Of a stretch of 64,000 nucleotides of DNA, positions 33,627 to 46,730 are shown piece after piece. The stretch comes from Trematomus loennbergii. Lineage: Eukaryota; Chordata; Actinopteri; Perciformes; Nototheniidae. Positions within the stretch are counted from its first letter, which is position 1, and each line of letters begins with the position of its first letter. Location: contig JAAOOA010000050.1 of assembly GCA_012861695.1 (NCBI GenBank), positions 1,023,228 through 1,087,227 of the forward strand. The letters run 5' to 3'. A program made the translations under genes and the position numbers. The notes under the pieces were generated by a model. That model did no database searches, was not told the origin of the DNA, and saw nothing but the letters and a program-made list of their open reading frames with translations.

Positions 33627-34226
33627 TAGGGCTGTCAAGTTAACGTTAATAACGCGTTAATGCAAAAAGAAATTAACACCACTAATTATTTTAACGCGAT
33701 TAACGCATGTGTATTTTTTTGTCCTCGCCCGCCCCGCCCCGTAGTTTCAGAGCGCATCGAGTTTAAAATACCATCTACAAGCTGATGCTGACAGCCCCGC
33801 TCCTGCCGCCCGCTTGTGGCAGACCACACTTCCACGCTCACCGGCAGGCCCGGACTGGCCATCGGGAGGACCGGGAGGGAGGGTGTGTGTATGTGTGGCG
33901 TGAGCGAGGCACACCTTACGTGTTGTTGTTGTTAGCATCTGGTGCTAGCTAGCTGCGCTAACGGATATAAGGAGCTGTTTCAATGAAAACAGAGGAGCGA
34001 TATTTCGCCGACAACTGCGCCGAGCACTTGACTTTATGCAGGTAGCCAGACAGTGGGACATTGTACGAAAAGTCAGCACACTCAGCACGGATAGTGCGCG
34101 CAACATGATTGCAGCGTCCAGGCTCCCGTTCGAGCATATATGCCTTGAGCTGCACATAGCTCCAACGATCCATCACAGTGTCTCCACATTCATTCACACA
34201 CACGCACGCGCACACGCACACGCACA

Positions 34227-34285
<59 letters not shown>

Positions 34286-34505
34286 GTTTTTGGTCTATTC
34301 ATAACTCTGGATTTGAATGTTGCCAAACATCTGCCTCCTCTCACCACTCCAATCCATTAAATTAAAATTCAGGCTAAAGCTGTCTCCCTCTAAGGTACAT
34401 TTAGAACAGATAAGAAATGTGCGATTAATTTGCGATTAAAAGCGATTAACTATGGACAATCATGCGATTAATCGCGATTAAATATTTAGTCGACTGACAG
34501 CCCTA
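33627..34505 (+). mobile_element. hAT element (TAGGGCTGTCAAGTTAAC ends), copy A
   Basis: Inverted ends TAGGGCTGTCAAGTTAAC / CGACTGACAGCCCTA with 8-bp duplication atatttac at 33619-33626 and 34506-34513. The interior keeps a hAT transposase scrap (...VSTLSTDSARNMIAASRLPFEHI..., near 34070-34145), a CA array and a captured segment ggcccggactggccatcggg at about 33847. The TDSARNM motif is the RNase-H-fold neighbourhood of ZBED/hAT transposases. Non-autonomous. Confidence 0.92.
34197..34285 (+). repeat. CA microsatellite
   Basis: Interrupted (CA)n inside hAT copy A. The homologous place in copy B (47564-47722) also carries (CA)n. Confidence 0.95.
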
Positions 34506-34513
34506 ATATTTAC

Positions 34514-35362
34514 GCATGTTCATTTGTACATTTCTAAAAATAAAGTTTGATGGAAATACTTAGTATCCTTTCTTCCCTGAATTATTTGCTCCTATAACAT
34601 ATCATTCATATATAGCAAACCATGATTTGATTTCTCATCAAACAGTAGTAGTTTATTACAGGTAAAAATAACTTACTCAGTTGTAGGTACAGTTCGGTTA
34701 GTTAGCGTATAAAATATACGGCTGTACCGACGCCATTATAAGACTGATGTTCCGCTCAGAGTCAGAGCGAGCCGAAAAAAGCACTGTTAGACATTACATG
34801 GGCGGAGCCATGGCCGTATCCACCATTGAGGTCACCGAGGTCCGGACCTCGGTAATATTTTTCGAGCTGTGTATGCAAAACTTGTAAAATAATTGCACTA
34901 AACGGGGTTCTTTGTAGTACTTCCATTTACTGACGATGCATAACTACGTAGCCTCGGTTAAAGCAAACAGAAGAAAACGACATGTATCAACAAACCACCG
35001 CAGCCCGGATTTGTATCGGAGCAGCGGAGGAGTGATGAGGTATCTAGAGATCTGAGTCCAGTGGGCTGCTTGTGTTTCTGTTCATCAGGACATCATATGA
35101 CCAGCAGATCCTGTGTGAACGCTCTACGTTAGTCAGTGGACGTCCGACAACATGCACACTAACTTATATTGCAGCTATAGGCTATACTTTGATTTAAATT
35201 GCGTGAATAAACTAGCTAGAGAGCTAAAGCTAATTACATTCATCCAATGTCAGAAGGATTACATTTTAACAAACGTTTTAATGGTTTTCTTTCATTTCAA
35301 TTTGAGTAAAACATTGAAGATATAACATTGTATTGTTTTATTTTTACACTGACTCAGATATA
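34514..35362. other. Anonymous sequence; possible start of a hAT-type repeat near 34798
   Basis: From about 34798 (ggcggagccatggccgtatcc ... gaggtccggacctcggtaa) the sequence resembles the start of a mobile repeat that would include the two exons that follow. No end pair or TSD was found. Confidence 0.25.
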
Positions 35363-35822
35363 ATGAAAAGACTACGCCAGTCGAAGCTCAGCTTTGGTAC
35401 GGAAGAGACAGGACAGGCAGAGAGAAAGAGAGAGAGAGAAAGTGATGGAAGTCAGGGAGGAACTGCAGGTACAGTCACACAAAAATGTAGGCTTAATAAC
35501 CCCATCTATCTATCTATCTATCTATTTATCTATAACAATAGTCTTAATTTACAATATAGACAATAGGCATAATTGTAAAACAACATACATCTATTGCAGT
35601 TATGATGTCATAATAACATACAATTGTATAAAACACCATTTGCTTACATATTTGTTCTCTTTTGAGAATCAAACAAAACAGATTTAAATTAAAAAAATAA
35701 TGCAAACAAACAAGTGAAATGAACTAAATTGCTGAATTGCTTTTAATTCACTGGCAGGAGCGACAAGTGAGAAGGAGCAAAAAATGACAACGAGGGAGAG
35801 ATTGAACAAAGAGAAAGAGTAG
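35363..35822 (+). pseudogene. N-terminal exons of a ZMYM/TTF-type hAT transposase-like protein
   Basis: Exon 1 (35363-35468) reads MKRLRQSKLSFGTEETGQ..., the characteristic KRxRQSKLSFG start of fish hAT-derived ZMYM1-like proteins, and ends at CAG|GTACAG. After an acceptor ctggcag at 35757 a second short exon (...TSEKEQKMTTRERL...) continues in compatible phase but meets a stop at about 35820. The TTF zinc finger and the catalytic domain are missing. Fragment only. Confidence 0.5.
35503..35533 (+). repeat. CTAT microsatellite
   Basis: About seven ctat units in the putative intron. Confidence 0.9.
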
Positions 35823-36019
35823 AGGACAGAGAGAGTAATGAACAGGAAGAAGACAGAGAGACTAAAGAAGATGGAAGAGAGGCTGCAGGTTATGGAAAGG
35901 AGAGAGACATGGAAAATGAATGTTGACAATGTTTGTGATCATTTTAGCCTCTTCTGCATGTCCAGATCATTAATATGTAACAATCAACTGATTCTTATGT
36001 ATTACACTTTCAAAAATAA

Positions 36020-36682
<663 letters not shown>

Positions 36683-36873
36683 TGAGGTCTCAGGCTTGAA
36701 AATGACATTCCCAGAACAAATGACTATAACTTCACTTCTAAAAGGGGTAAATTAATCATCTTTTTTCTCAAAGCAATGATAAACCTGTGAGTTGGATGTA
36801 GAAAAGTCAGAATGAATATAGAATTTTTTTATTTTAAAGTAAATTCAGATTGAACATAGTAAAACAATTTAAA

Positions 36874-38380
36874 CTAGAGAATGCAATTCCTGAAGAAATT
36901 GCTAGTGGGAATGCTTTATGCTGAAATGTAATGTGTAAGAAGAAAGTGAAGAATTTAGATTGAAATGATACATGAACACTGGGGGCTTGAATGTGTGATG
37001 AGAGAAGAAAAGAAAGTAAAAAGGCTTGGAAAAGCAGCAGAATATTTGAACTGCAAACTTTTGAACTAACTTGATGGTGAATGATCTGTCGCCATGCCAA
37101 CGGCATTTGATGAAATCCCATAATACGCTTAGATGCATTGATGGCTGCATCGTTACCAAACCTGTGAAGTTTTGGGCCGTTTGAAGCATTTTCACTGAAG
37201 TTATGAGAAAACCGTGTTTCATGGCGAGCATTGTGTTGCCATGGCAACGGCATTTGAAGAAATCTCAAAACTGTCTCGTAGATGTCTTCACGGCTGGACT
37301 GTTAGCACACATGTGAATTTTGAGCACTTTTTGAACATTTTCATAGGAGTTAAAGGGACATCGTGTTTTATGGCGAGGGATGCGTTTCCATGGAAACGGC
37401 ATATGGTGAGATTTCAAATTTGGCGTAGAGCTGTTGAGGCATGGACCGGTGATATACAAGTGAAGATTGGGGGACGATTGGACCGTGTCCATTAGATGTC
37501 TTCACGGCTGGACTGTTAGCACACATGTGAAGTTTGAGCACTTTTTGAACATTTTCATAGGAGTTAATGTAAAGCGACATCGTCTTTTATCTGAAGTCTG
37601 CTGCTCTGAGCATGTCAGTTGGAGTTATGACATCATCGTATTCCATGACACAGGTGTTTATATTTGAGCTAACGAGGTGTCCAGAGATCAAAGGTTTCCA
37701 TTGTTCTGAATGAGAGATAAACCTCTTACATGTGAACGTTTTGTTGAAGAACCGTAACAGATATCGGTGAAATTTCAAAGCGTGAAGCATCTCAAGGACC
37801 TTGATATCTTTCGGGTCAATAATGTGGCCTTTTTGGCAGATTAACTAAAGGTGTGCGGCTGCTGCTGTGAGGAAATATCAGCCTGAAATTACAATGGGCT
37901 TTAATGGAGACATGTTGAAAGTTTTTGTCACTTCATGCCCTCAAGAGGCATTTTGCTTAATTATTTGTCATTTTTCAAGCTACGAGATGTTTTCCTATAT
38001 TTGTCATGAAAAATTATGTCTCAGGAATGTAGGGTTTGGGAATTATGGCAGTTTAAAAAAAAAATATGAAGGCAAATTTCAAACTGTCCTCCACTCTAAC
38101 TCTGACATCACGCACTCTGCCTTAACGAGCTGCGCAATGTTAAAGTTAAAATGTTATACATTTGATGAATTGGGCTATATCTCGGGATTTATGAAAGTTA
38201 TGAATGAGAAAAGTAATAGCCATCGATTCCAAAACCGAGCTGAACGTTTTGATGTTTGAACGGAGTTTCTGCGATGTGGAATGTGGGAGAAGAAGAGGGC
38301 CAAAATAACAGGCGGAATAATAAAGAATTTTGTGCGTAGAAGAACAGATAGTTGGAATGCTGTTAACAGCATTCCCACTA
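36874..38380 (-). mobile_element. Helitron-like insertion (candidate)
   Basis: The insertion limits come from comparison with TTAA copy 2. On the minus strand it ends with a hairpin (stem GCAATT/AATTGC) a few bases before CTAG, the rolling-circle 3' signature. The other end carries a palindrome GGAATGCTGTTAACAGCATTCC. Inside, a segment of about 70 bp occurs twice in direct orientation (37280-37350 and 37496-37566). No Rep/helicase frame. No target duplication. Confidence 0.4.
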
Positions 38381-38452
38381 AATTATAGTGTCCGTCCAAA
38401 TTTTTTTTACTTATAGTGAAAACCACCCTTGAATGATGGGATAGTAGACTAA

Positions 38453-39096
38453 TGCTGCGTTCACACCGGACGCGATGCGAATATTCGCTTCGCTCTAATC
38501 GCTCCTATCGCATCGCTCTAAACGCTCGAGTTTCACCGCGGCTGTCAGCTGTGTTTACTCGCGTCATTCAAACAAGACGCGATGGCTCGGGAGCTACAAC
38601 TACAACAAAATGAACATATTTTATCGTGATTAAATTGTAATACACGTTTCTAAATGATGCCGAAGTAACAACATACTGATACTGGTTAGTAAAAAACATG
38701 AATTAATGCTTGACAAGTCTGCAGACAAGACGGCAGGCGAAAAACCTTTTAAAATGCTTGTTTTCTGAATGAAGATCGGATCGACCAGGCTAAGCTAACG
38801 TGTATATGCTCCGTCCACACTCATAACAACGGCCTACAGACATAAATAAACCAGCGACTGTATTCGCCATGACACAGACAGTCTGTGGTTGTACTTGTTT
38901 AACTTTTGTCCAGTTTCTGAACAGATATGAGGAGCTGTGAGCTCTGTGTGCTAACTACTAACAGCTAACGGCTGATGTTTTCTGGTTGAACGTCAGTGAC
39001 GGCAGGCTGAGATCCTCACCGCTGATTGGCTACCGCGAGATCGCGTCACACGAATATGACGCCAAACATCGCATCGCGTCCGGTGTGAACGCAGCA
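38453..39096. mobile_element. PIF/Harbinger MITE, TAA duplication
   Basis: Ends TGCTGCGTTCACACCGGACG and complement, flanked by TAA at 38450-38452 and 39097-39099. The uninterrupted site is visible in the other TTAA copies (gactaaaagc). 644 bp, no protein. Confidence 0.92.
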
Positions 39097-39589
39097 TAAA
39101 AGCTTTAGGAATCCAACTATAACATATAATAAGTACCCTGTATCAAGATTGATGCAAAACAGTGACATTTGACCTTTTTAGAGAGATTTAGAAAAAGAAA
39201 CCCACTTCTGGGGTCATTTGGGTACATTTTCCATATCTCTGGCCCCCCTCGGTCGATTTTAAAGATTGACATCTCTTTTTAACCGTTAGAGCCAATAGAA
39301 TCGAGGGGAATCCATCTAAACATTACCCATGGTGAATGAGTGATGCGCAGCCAGAATGCCCCGGAACTGGAAGCTGCGATACACTCTGGTGGCTATCATT
39401 AGCAGCTAATATGAAATCTCCGTTTTTGACATAAAAATGGAATGATGGATTATCAGTAATCATTTCAAAGTGACACAGACACATTGGATGAACCTATGGA
39501 TTAACCTTCAGCAGCGTTTTTATCGTTTTAATGCCATTAAACACGACTTTTGATCAGAATAACCAACCCAGTCTCACATCTAAACGTGT

Positions 39590-40400
39590 AATGACTACAT
39601 TGGTCCACAACGTGGACTTAGTATTTCTACAAAAACGCCTCTGAAATTGTAGGATCCTTAAGTTTTTTTTCACCATTAATTTCCAATGGCTGGCGTCCAT
39701 GTCACGTGATCTTCAACTTTCTCTCTGCAGAAAAAAAAAAACATGGCCGACCTTCGTTTTATTCTCGGTGGAAAATGCCTATTTTAAGGTTAGTTTGGCC
39801 ATTAAAATGCGTTTTGATGTCATTTGATGCGAGAAATATGAGTTGTTATTTCAGATTATGTGTGCAGTGGATGTACATGATCTTTAGTTTGCTAGTTATT
39901 ACGAAGATTACTTCATTGTGTACATCCAACGTTTTCATTGTTACCAAGGTGGTTGCTAGGGACGCTGCTATCAGTGTATGCTCTGAAATTGTAATATTAG
40001 AACGTCTTTGCCCTCATTTATTTCTATTGCTGTTAGCGCACAACTCAAACGTAGCAGTTTCACAAAAATGCCTCAGGAAATTGTGTACATTCAACGTATT
40101 TTAAGTGTTACTAATGCTAACAAGCATGTTGTTTAAACATTCTCTCTGATGTTATAATATTTCTGTTATGTTGTGTAACTGTTTAATGGTGTTATCTTTA
40201 TTGCTACCCCCCTTCCCCGTCAAGTGTTGGTCCACAGCGCAAAAGTATTAGTTTAACAAAATCCGCATCTAAAATTGTGGCATAGATACGTTATTTTCCC
40301 CTGTGCAATTCTCATGGCTAGCGTCACGTGATGTTTAATTTTCTCTGCATGTAAAAAATAAAGATGGCAGACACTCGTTTACAGTTCGTAATGCGCAGGT
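39590..40400. repeat. Pair of imperfect direct repeats around 650 bp of unknown DNA
   Basis: Segments at about 39600-39780 and 40215-40400 share ggtccaca...aacgtgg/agcgcaa, tctgaaattgt-like and tctaaaattgtg, the cacgtgat box and ctctctgcag/ctctgcatg followed by an A-run and atggc. They look like degenerate long direct repeats of one unit. Nature unknown. Confidence 0.4.
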
Positions 40401-40456
40401 ATTTTTTGTGTACTTAATGGCAACAGAGGCCTGGCATTTCCTGTGAACCCAGAAGT

Positions 40457-40630
40457 CATAATAGGAGTCGAAAACAGGCCTCAAGTTCTTAGGTTTAATA
40501 GCTCCTTTGGTAGCATACAAATACAGGTTCATAGGTCACAGGTTACAGGTTGCAGGTTTAACGTCACACACCAGGGTCAACGTCACACACTCTCCAGCTC
40601 TCCCCCCTCTGCTCCCCCAATCACAGGCCC
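40457..40630 (-). mobile_element. LTR fragment, same family as 53365-53667
   Basis: Reverse-complement match to the solo LTR at 53365 (gactcctattgtgg side to the gcccgcacacc side), with ends missing. Confidence 0.65.
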
Positions 40631-40848
40631 GCACACCCATAGATATATATATAAACACTTGATGACTCACCCGCGCTGCTGGCCAATGGAGACCGACGTT
40701 GCCACATGGCCGCCATCTTGCTACAGGCAGTGCTCTCATTCATAACATTATGGTTTACTATTTAAATAACCATAGCTGGCTCAATTTTCAAACGGTTTGG
40801 TTTTTTATAAACATCAAAGATGTAGTTATGATACTGCATACTTATAAT

Positions 40849-41302
40849 CAGGGGTGCACACAACTTTCTCAGTGAGGTACTCAGATGAGTACCTGGAGTC
40901 AGTGTTTGGTACTCCAACTTCTGACGATTGTCAACGGGGGGGGTGGCGTCAGTGGAGTACAGCGCTTCGCGATTGTCAACGGGGGGGGGGGTGTTGGAGT
41001 ACAGCGCTTCGCGATTGTCAAGGGGGGGGGGTAGCGTCAGTAGAGTACAGAGCTTCGTGACCACGGAGCGTGTGAACGTTGTGATCAGCTGTTTTAGCGC
41101 AGGGCTGCTGTACAGACCGACGTTAACAGCAGCCCTGTCTGTGCACACGGAGACCGACTCTGTCGTCCGGTGAACTAACCGCCTTCTGGAAAAGCTTCAC
41201 ATTTACGTCGGTACGCAAATGCGCTTTGTGACACAAGTGACGGTACGCATTTCAGATTGTTGCCGCGCATGCGTACCTGCGTACAAGTTATGTGCACCCC
41301 TG
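40849..41302. mobile_element. hAT MITE (CAGGGGTGCAC ends), copy 2, inverted
   Basis: Reverse orientation relative to 27092-27535. 8-bp duplication cttataat at 40841-40848 and 41303-41310. The internal minisatellite again has three units, but the G-runs (7-10 bases) differ in length from the C-runs of copy 1. Confidence 0.92.
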
Positions 41303-41362
41303 CTTATAATCATGGACTTTCATATGAAAATAACATTAAGCAGATAAAGCAATAGCTATACA

Positions 41363-43471
41363 CAGCGCCATATAGATAGAAGAGTTACGACAGCGGAAGT
41401 CCAAAATGCTTGATCGTCACGTGGTTCAGGGAGAGTCAATAGTTCCCCGGAAGTTTGTGGCGGGACATTTGAATGCATGATTACTGGAGATAGAACTACG
41501 GTTTTTGGTAATAAGTAGTGAATAAAGGTTTTGATTTGCAATATTTATACAACATGTGTGTATGTATTTACATCGATATGTTTTGAAAATAAAAGAATCT
41601 GCTAATATTTATGGTTAATATTAGGAATAGTGTGAACAGCTAGTTTACTTGTTAACATATACATGTTAGGCTAACGTTGCCTTGGTTAAAGAGCCTGTTG
41701 CTGTTGTGTATTGCTTTGAATTATTTAAAACAAATATTATCTTAAACAGGTATGGTAGTCAGGAGCATCACTTCCTAATGTGTATTGATATATTTAGAGG
41801 GAGGGGATGGCAAGGAATGCTTCAAAATTTAGATTAGATTAATTTCTACAATTTTTTTTAATTCATGGTGGTTTCAGTAATTCCATGGTACTTGAGGACA
41901 TAAGTAATCTAAATGACTAATGTAATCTTTATGACTTTCAGAAAGGACAGGAGACCAACAGGTGACTATCAATGGACTAGCAGCAGCATGATTATGACGT
42001 TAAATGTGTTGTTTTAGGAACATCCATTGTAAATACATGGAATTCAATAAACATTGAATAGCATGTCATGCAGTTTGTCTGTGCCTTTTCCTCAGTGTTG
42101 TCCTGGCATATAGTCTCCACCATGGTTTGCTGTGCTGCCTGGGGTTGCTCCAATCGTTCCGAAAAAGTAAGAATCAGAGAGGAGGAAAAAATGGCTAGCT
42201 CAAGTCAGCAGGAGCAATTTAACAATCAAAACAGCCGCAACAAAATATGTGAGGTAATCATATTCAAACACTGCATTTGCACTTTTTCACAAAACGAAGA
42301 CCACACCATTGGGAAGCTTAATGTTTGGTTTAATACAAATAACAGGGAAAGGCTTGAAAAACTCTGAGAGTTGAGACTCAGGCTGCAGGGTGAGGGTCTC
42401 AGTGCAGGTATTCAGGCTCTATTGAATCCCCCTCTGGTTCTTGTGCTGAAAGAGGGAGAAACAGACAGGAGAAAGGGTTATACACACCTATATAGCTATA
42501 TAGCTCCTCCACCTGTAACATCACTGCCTCTCCACCTGTAACATCACTGCCCCTCCACCTGCCATACAGTAGGTTACTAATATACACTAACAAGATTACT
42601 TATATAATACAGTGATAGAATACATGTTTAGTATGCTTACTTATATACAACAGTAGTATTACATTTACCTTGTGTTTTCACTCTCACTTAGGTCCCTCTC
42701 CCTTTGCCATCATTTCAAAATCAGCTGAGCTGCAACATAATACAGACAGGTAATAATCAACAGAATACACTAAAAACACTCACCCATAAATTACGTTTTT
42801 GTTTACTGTTTGGAAGTCTCAAATATGCACTCTAAATTAATATAAATAGCGATGTATCACACAAATAGCTCTCTTCCTTATTATTGTGTAACGTTAACTT
42901 TATTATACTAGCTTGTAGGCCTACTCCAAAATGGAGATCGTAATTTCTCCACCTCCACTCATTACAATCACAGGTGCCCCAATGTTATATTTAACTAATA
43001 TTATATTCCTCCACCCCACAAAAAATCACGTTTAGAAGCTCTTTTCTCTAATTCCACAACGTTGGATGAAATAACATTAGGAGAACGGATTCATAGGCTG
43101 TTCATGGTTAACGTGTGTTGCTAACTTTATCCGGTGTCCTAGCCTAATCTGTTATCTGTAAACGTTCCCTAAATCAGTAGATTATGGGATAATCCACTAA
43201 CATCCTTTAATACACATGTGATGTGCTGATAATATCCACAATATAAATCTTTAAACGTCTTCTTACCTTTAAAAGTCCATCACGAACGCTGCAACTCTAC
43301 TGCGCTGCTAGCCGCAGATCGTGGAGCCTCTCGAGTCAATAGTCCCCCGGAAGTCAGCGGCAAGCTAACTTCCGGGGAACTATTGACGGCTCCACGATCC
43401 TCCATTGCTGTAAAAAAACTGGTCCATTGGAGTGAACGGAGATGTCGTAACTCTTCTATTATATGGCTCTG
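41363..43471 (+). mobile_element. P-like DNA transposon derivative, 8-bp TSD
   Basis: Ends CAGCGCCATATAGATAGAAG and (reverse complement of right end) CAGAGCCATATAATAGAAGA, both continuing AGTTACGACA. The exact duplication gctataca is at 41355-41362 and 43472-43479. Subterminal inverted repeats (gtcaatagttccccggaagt) are present on both sides. It encloses a THAP-start exon at 42122. P elements combine 8-bp TSDs with a THAP DNA-binding domain; hAT elements share the TSD length but use BED fingers. The transposase body is missing. Confidence 0.75.
42122..42166 (+). CDS. First exon of a THAP-domain protein (15 codons)
   Basis: Reads MVCCAAWGCSNRSEK and stops exactly at a consensus donor GTAAGA. 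C-x4-C followed by SNR is the start of the C2CH THAP zinc finger, which in full also needs a distant C and H. ATG context is ccaccATGG, close to Kozak. No continuation exon was found before the right end of the element at 43471. Confidence 0.6.
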
Positions 43472-43479
43472 GCTATACA

Positions 43480-43600
<121 letters not shown>

Positions 43601-44049
43601 ACACGGTATTTATATTAAATATTTGCCGGTGTATATATTTCCATTTATTTTATTATATTGTTAATATTTAAAATAAATTATAAAATTTAAATATATTTAT
43701 ATTTTATATATAAAAATCGGTCTCATGTTACCACTCTGTAAGCCAAGAGTTGTTAATTTAGCAATGCCTTAGCTTGAAGAACAGGGACTAATGACAATAG
43801 CATATGGTGGTATATTTATTAGATATTCACACCTTTATCAGAAGAACCAAACCAACATAAAATGAGCTCACAGACAGGCCAGTTCTGTCTCATTTATCAC
43901 AATTATTTTTGACATGAGATCTTCATATCGTCCTAGTTTTGTATTTAGTTTCTAGATTTGTAAACAAATCCAGAACCTTTGAAATACGTTACCACTTCAC
44001 AGCACGGTGCGCTGAGTTCTTGTAGTCGAAAAAAGCCCAAGAATAATAT

Positions 44050-44235
44050 AAACTGTACCCTGTGTCCTTCTGTAGTTCATTTACTGTTGTTTGTCTTGTC
44101 TTACCCTGGCTGATATCTCACTAAATCCACTGTTTTAATTGTTCCCTATATTGCCCCTATGCCCTGTAAGGTGTCCTTGGGTGTTATGAAAGGCGGCCCC
44201 CCAAAATAAATCTATTATTATTATTATTAAGAAGA
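44050..44235 (+). mobile_element. LINE 3' end with ATT tail
   Basis: ...tgccctgtaaggtgtccttgggtgttatgaaaggcggcc followed by aaaataaatctattattatt... is the 3' terminus typical of fish CR1/L2/Rex-type LINEs. No coding part remains. Confidence 0.55.
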
Positions 44236-44756
44236 ACAACTTGGTGTGGTGTGGAGGGGATGTAGGAAGCAGGGGCAGGTGGGAGAGATGGGGCTTCAAG
44301 GTTCAAGGTTATTTTGTTTTAAATGTGTCTTGGAGATAAGGACCAGCTGCACACAATAAAATACAGTATAACACAAAACCAATAAGACACACGGTGACAC
44401 ATGGCACACCAACAATCAATCATCGTCCAGCCTCAGCTTTGGTATTCTTTCACAACTGGGAAGTTGAATACTGTTGGCACAACATCATCTTTAAGCCGGA
44501 CAGTCTGCCCCGTCCTGTCAAAGTCCTCACAACTGAAGTGATCACTGCAGAGCAGTGTCCTGCCACAGGAAACAAAACCGTCCCTTCTTAGGGCAACTTC
44601 CCAGCCTCCTCCTCTCTCCGGTTTTGGGAAACCTTAAAAACATGAGAAAGGTAGCCAGATATATAAATTATTGTCAACATTTTCCTCCCTTCTTTCCTTT
44701 AACATTAAGGGTAAGGACAAAAATACACACCGAAATTATCATATTTTTGGGGTAAT

Positions 44757-44802
44757 TGTATGTATGTATGTATGTATGTATGTAATGTAATGTAATGTAT
44801 GT
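44757..44802 (+). repeat. TATG/TAATG microsatellite
   Basis: Tandem tatg units changing to taatg. Confidence 0.9.
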
Positions 44803-45174
44803 ATACTTTAAGAATAAGACAACCACACTAAGAGTTATAAAAAAGGTGTCCAAAAGAAACATTAAATAATTGTGTAAAGAAATGGTAGCAACATATTCTA
44901 AAGAGGCTGGGTCAACAACAATCTTGCAATACTATTAGGCGCGTTCACACCGGAGTACTTTTCCCACAATAGTTCATCAGAACTACGATATATTTGCGTT
45001 CACACCAAAAAGCCCCAGGAACTAAAGTAGTTCAAATTAGTTCATCTGACCCGCTTTTCAGTCCCTGCTAGAGAGCAGGGACTGTCGTGGGAGAAAATAG
45101 TTCATACGTCTGATTGGCTGTGCGGAATGCAAACCACGCCCGTTTGACTCTGAATTTTTTTTTGTAAGCGGCCA

Positions 45175-46571
45175 TTGTATTTGCTCGCTTCGGGCAGCGC
45201 ACCCGAAGAGATTACTTTTGTGAAAGCAGTTATTATAGCAACACTAAATAAATCATCGGAGCGGTGGAGTGATGAGGATGTGTCGGCGCTTCTGGCGATT
45301 TACTCGGAGGACGCGAAGCGCCGCATTCAGAAGCTTCTACTGAATGCAGTTTCCGTGGCTCAGCAAAGTTAGCAGACCTGGCAAAGTCATGTCGGGACGA
45401 CTACGAAGGTAAAATAAAATACATGCACTGCACTGTTTTAATCTGCACAATACTGGTCTTAGATGTACTTTTATTTGCTCAGTAGATCGAGCTAGCCATG
45501 CTAGAACTTGCTATCATAGGTCCAAGCTGGCTAACAACATCTAGCTAGCTAGCTATTCTCAGCCGTGCCCGCTATGAACACGTTTTGACTTGTGAATAAG
45601 TGTGCAATGTTCTGTAATTTGCTTCACTAACTCATGGCACTAATCGTGTGTTTCAGGCGAGGTGTTTCTCTCTGGATTAGAAACTAGTTTTCCCCTCCGG
45701 GATAAAACGATAATATAACGTTAGCAATTAGCATGCTAGCTGGACATAATGCTACCTCTAACAATACATTGTAGTTGCTATAATTTCAAGTCATTTGCAA
45801 CATTCATTCTACATGTTAATGGTAAAAGCTTAAACAGTTGATTACCTGCATGCCACAAAGACTGATGTTCTAATATTTTTGCACATTTAAGTAGAAATGT
45901 AATTGAAATTCTATTTATTTTTCCTTTTTTTTATTGATTGTTATAATTGTACTCAGCCATGTTATGTTAGATGTCAATCCACTTACACTGTAACTACTCT
46001 GGCCTTGAAAGAAGGTTACACATCTAACTGATGTCCACTAATCCCTATAAAACAAAGTTCAAGCATACATTAAGCACAAAACAATAAATAAGGGCACTTT
46101 GATATTTATTTGATATTATTTGATCCTATCTTATCTTCTACTTTACACCTGCATTTTGTACACTGTCCCTGCCTGCACCATGTCCAATGTTGTCTGTTGA
46201 CTCTTGCGATTAAACTGATCTTGTATCTTGCTTATTTCACCTTAGGAAAGCGGGCACGGGATGACAGCTTCCTTGACACCATCATGGCGATGGACTGCCG
46301 TGCCATGGTCAGCAAGGAGAATGAGGACCTGCGTGCCAAGGAGATGCACGACGAACGGCTGCTGCATTCACACAAGGCCCAGGAATCGGACGACCAGCTG
46401 CTCATGGTGATGCAGCGCCATGCTGACTCGGCGGCGCGCCAGGTGGAGGTGTCGGCGCGCCAGGTGGAGCAACAAAATACCTTTCAGGCTGGGCTTCTGG
46501 CAGTGCAAAGCGAGCTGATTAAATCCAACAGGCCTTCAATAAAAAAATTAAGAAAAACTTGTCGTCGTTGA
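45175..46571 (+). pseudogene. Harbinger-associated Myb/SANT-like protein, two exons
   Basis: Exon 1 (45175-45408) reads ...SSERWSDEDVSALLAIYSED..., a Myb/SANT-like helix with the conserved tryptophan, and ends ...CRDDYE at donor AAG|GTAAAA. A frameshift near 45366 separates the two halves of this exon. Exon 2 (46246-46571) starts at acceptor ccttag and reads GKRARDDSFLDTIMAMDCRA..., then a long Glu/Gln/Arg-rich helix likely to be coiled coil (to ...RKTCRR, stop). PIF/Harbinger elements encode such a protein to help the transposase bind and enter the nucleus. The frameshift suggests it is not functional. Confidence 0.65.
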
Positions 46572-46582
46572 TAAACTGTACA

Positions 46583-46730
46583 ATTGTTGGGAGGCGTGTG
46601 GTGCAGTGGTCTGGTGCGTTGGTGTTCGGATCAGGGGAGCACAGGTTCAAACCCCACTGCAGTCAGCATGTCGTTGTGTCCCTGGGCAAGACACTTCACC
46701 CCAAATTGCCTACACCTGGGACAGTTAATT
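46583..46730 (+). mobile_element. tRNA-derived SINE
   Basis: Has a tRNA-like head with a good B box (ggttcaaaccc) and a weak A box (tggtgcagtggt), then tgtcgttgtgtccctgggca and agacacttcacccc, a body widely seen in fish SINEs. The tail is lost in AT-rich sequence. Confidence 0.65.

Larger units (their letters stand above)
36684..39556. mobile_element. TTAA-type element, copy 3, degraded and truncated
   Basis: Starts inside end B (gtctcaggcttgaaaatgac), lacking the terminal bases. It carries the B-type segment, resumes at about 38381 (aaattatagtgtccgtcc) and 39097 (taaaagctttagg...), and reaches the A-type segment up to about 39556, again without a terminus. Two later insertions lie inside: a Helitron-like unit (36874-38380) and a Harbinger MITE (38453-39096). 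Confidence 0.75.

Noticed and set aside
37867..38259. 130-codon plus-strand frame in the Helitron-like unit
   Set aside because: It crosses repeat-derived DNA without domain similarity, and the unit has no recognised gene.
39706..40104. 132-codon plus-strand frame starting in the direct-repeat unit
   Set aside because: Hydrophobic, AT-driven composition with no family resemblance; spans unknown repeat DNA.
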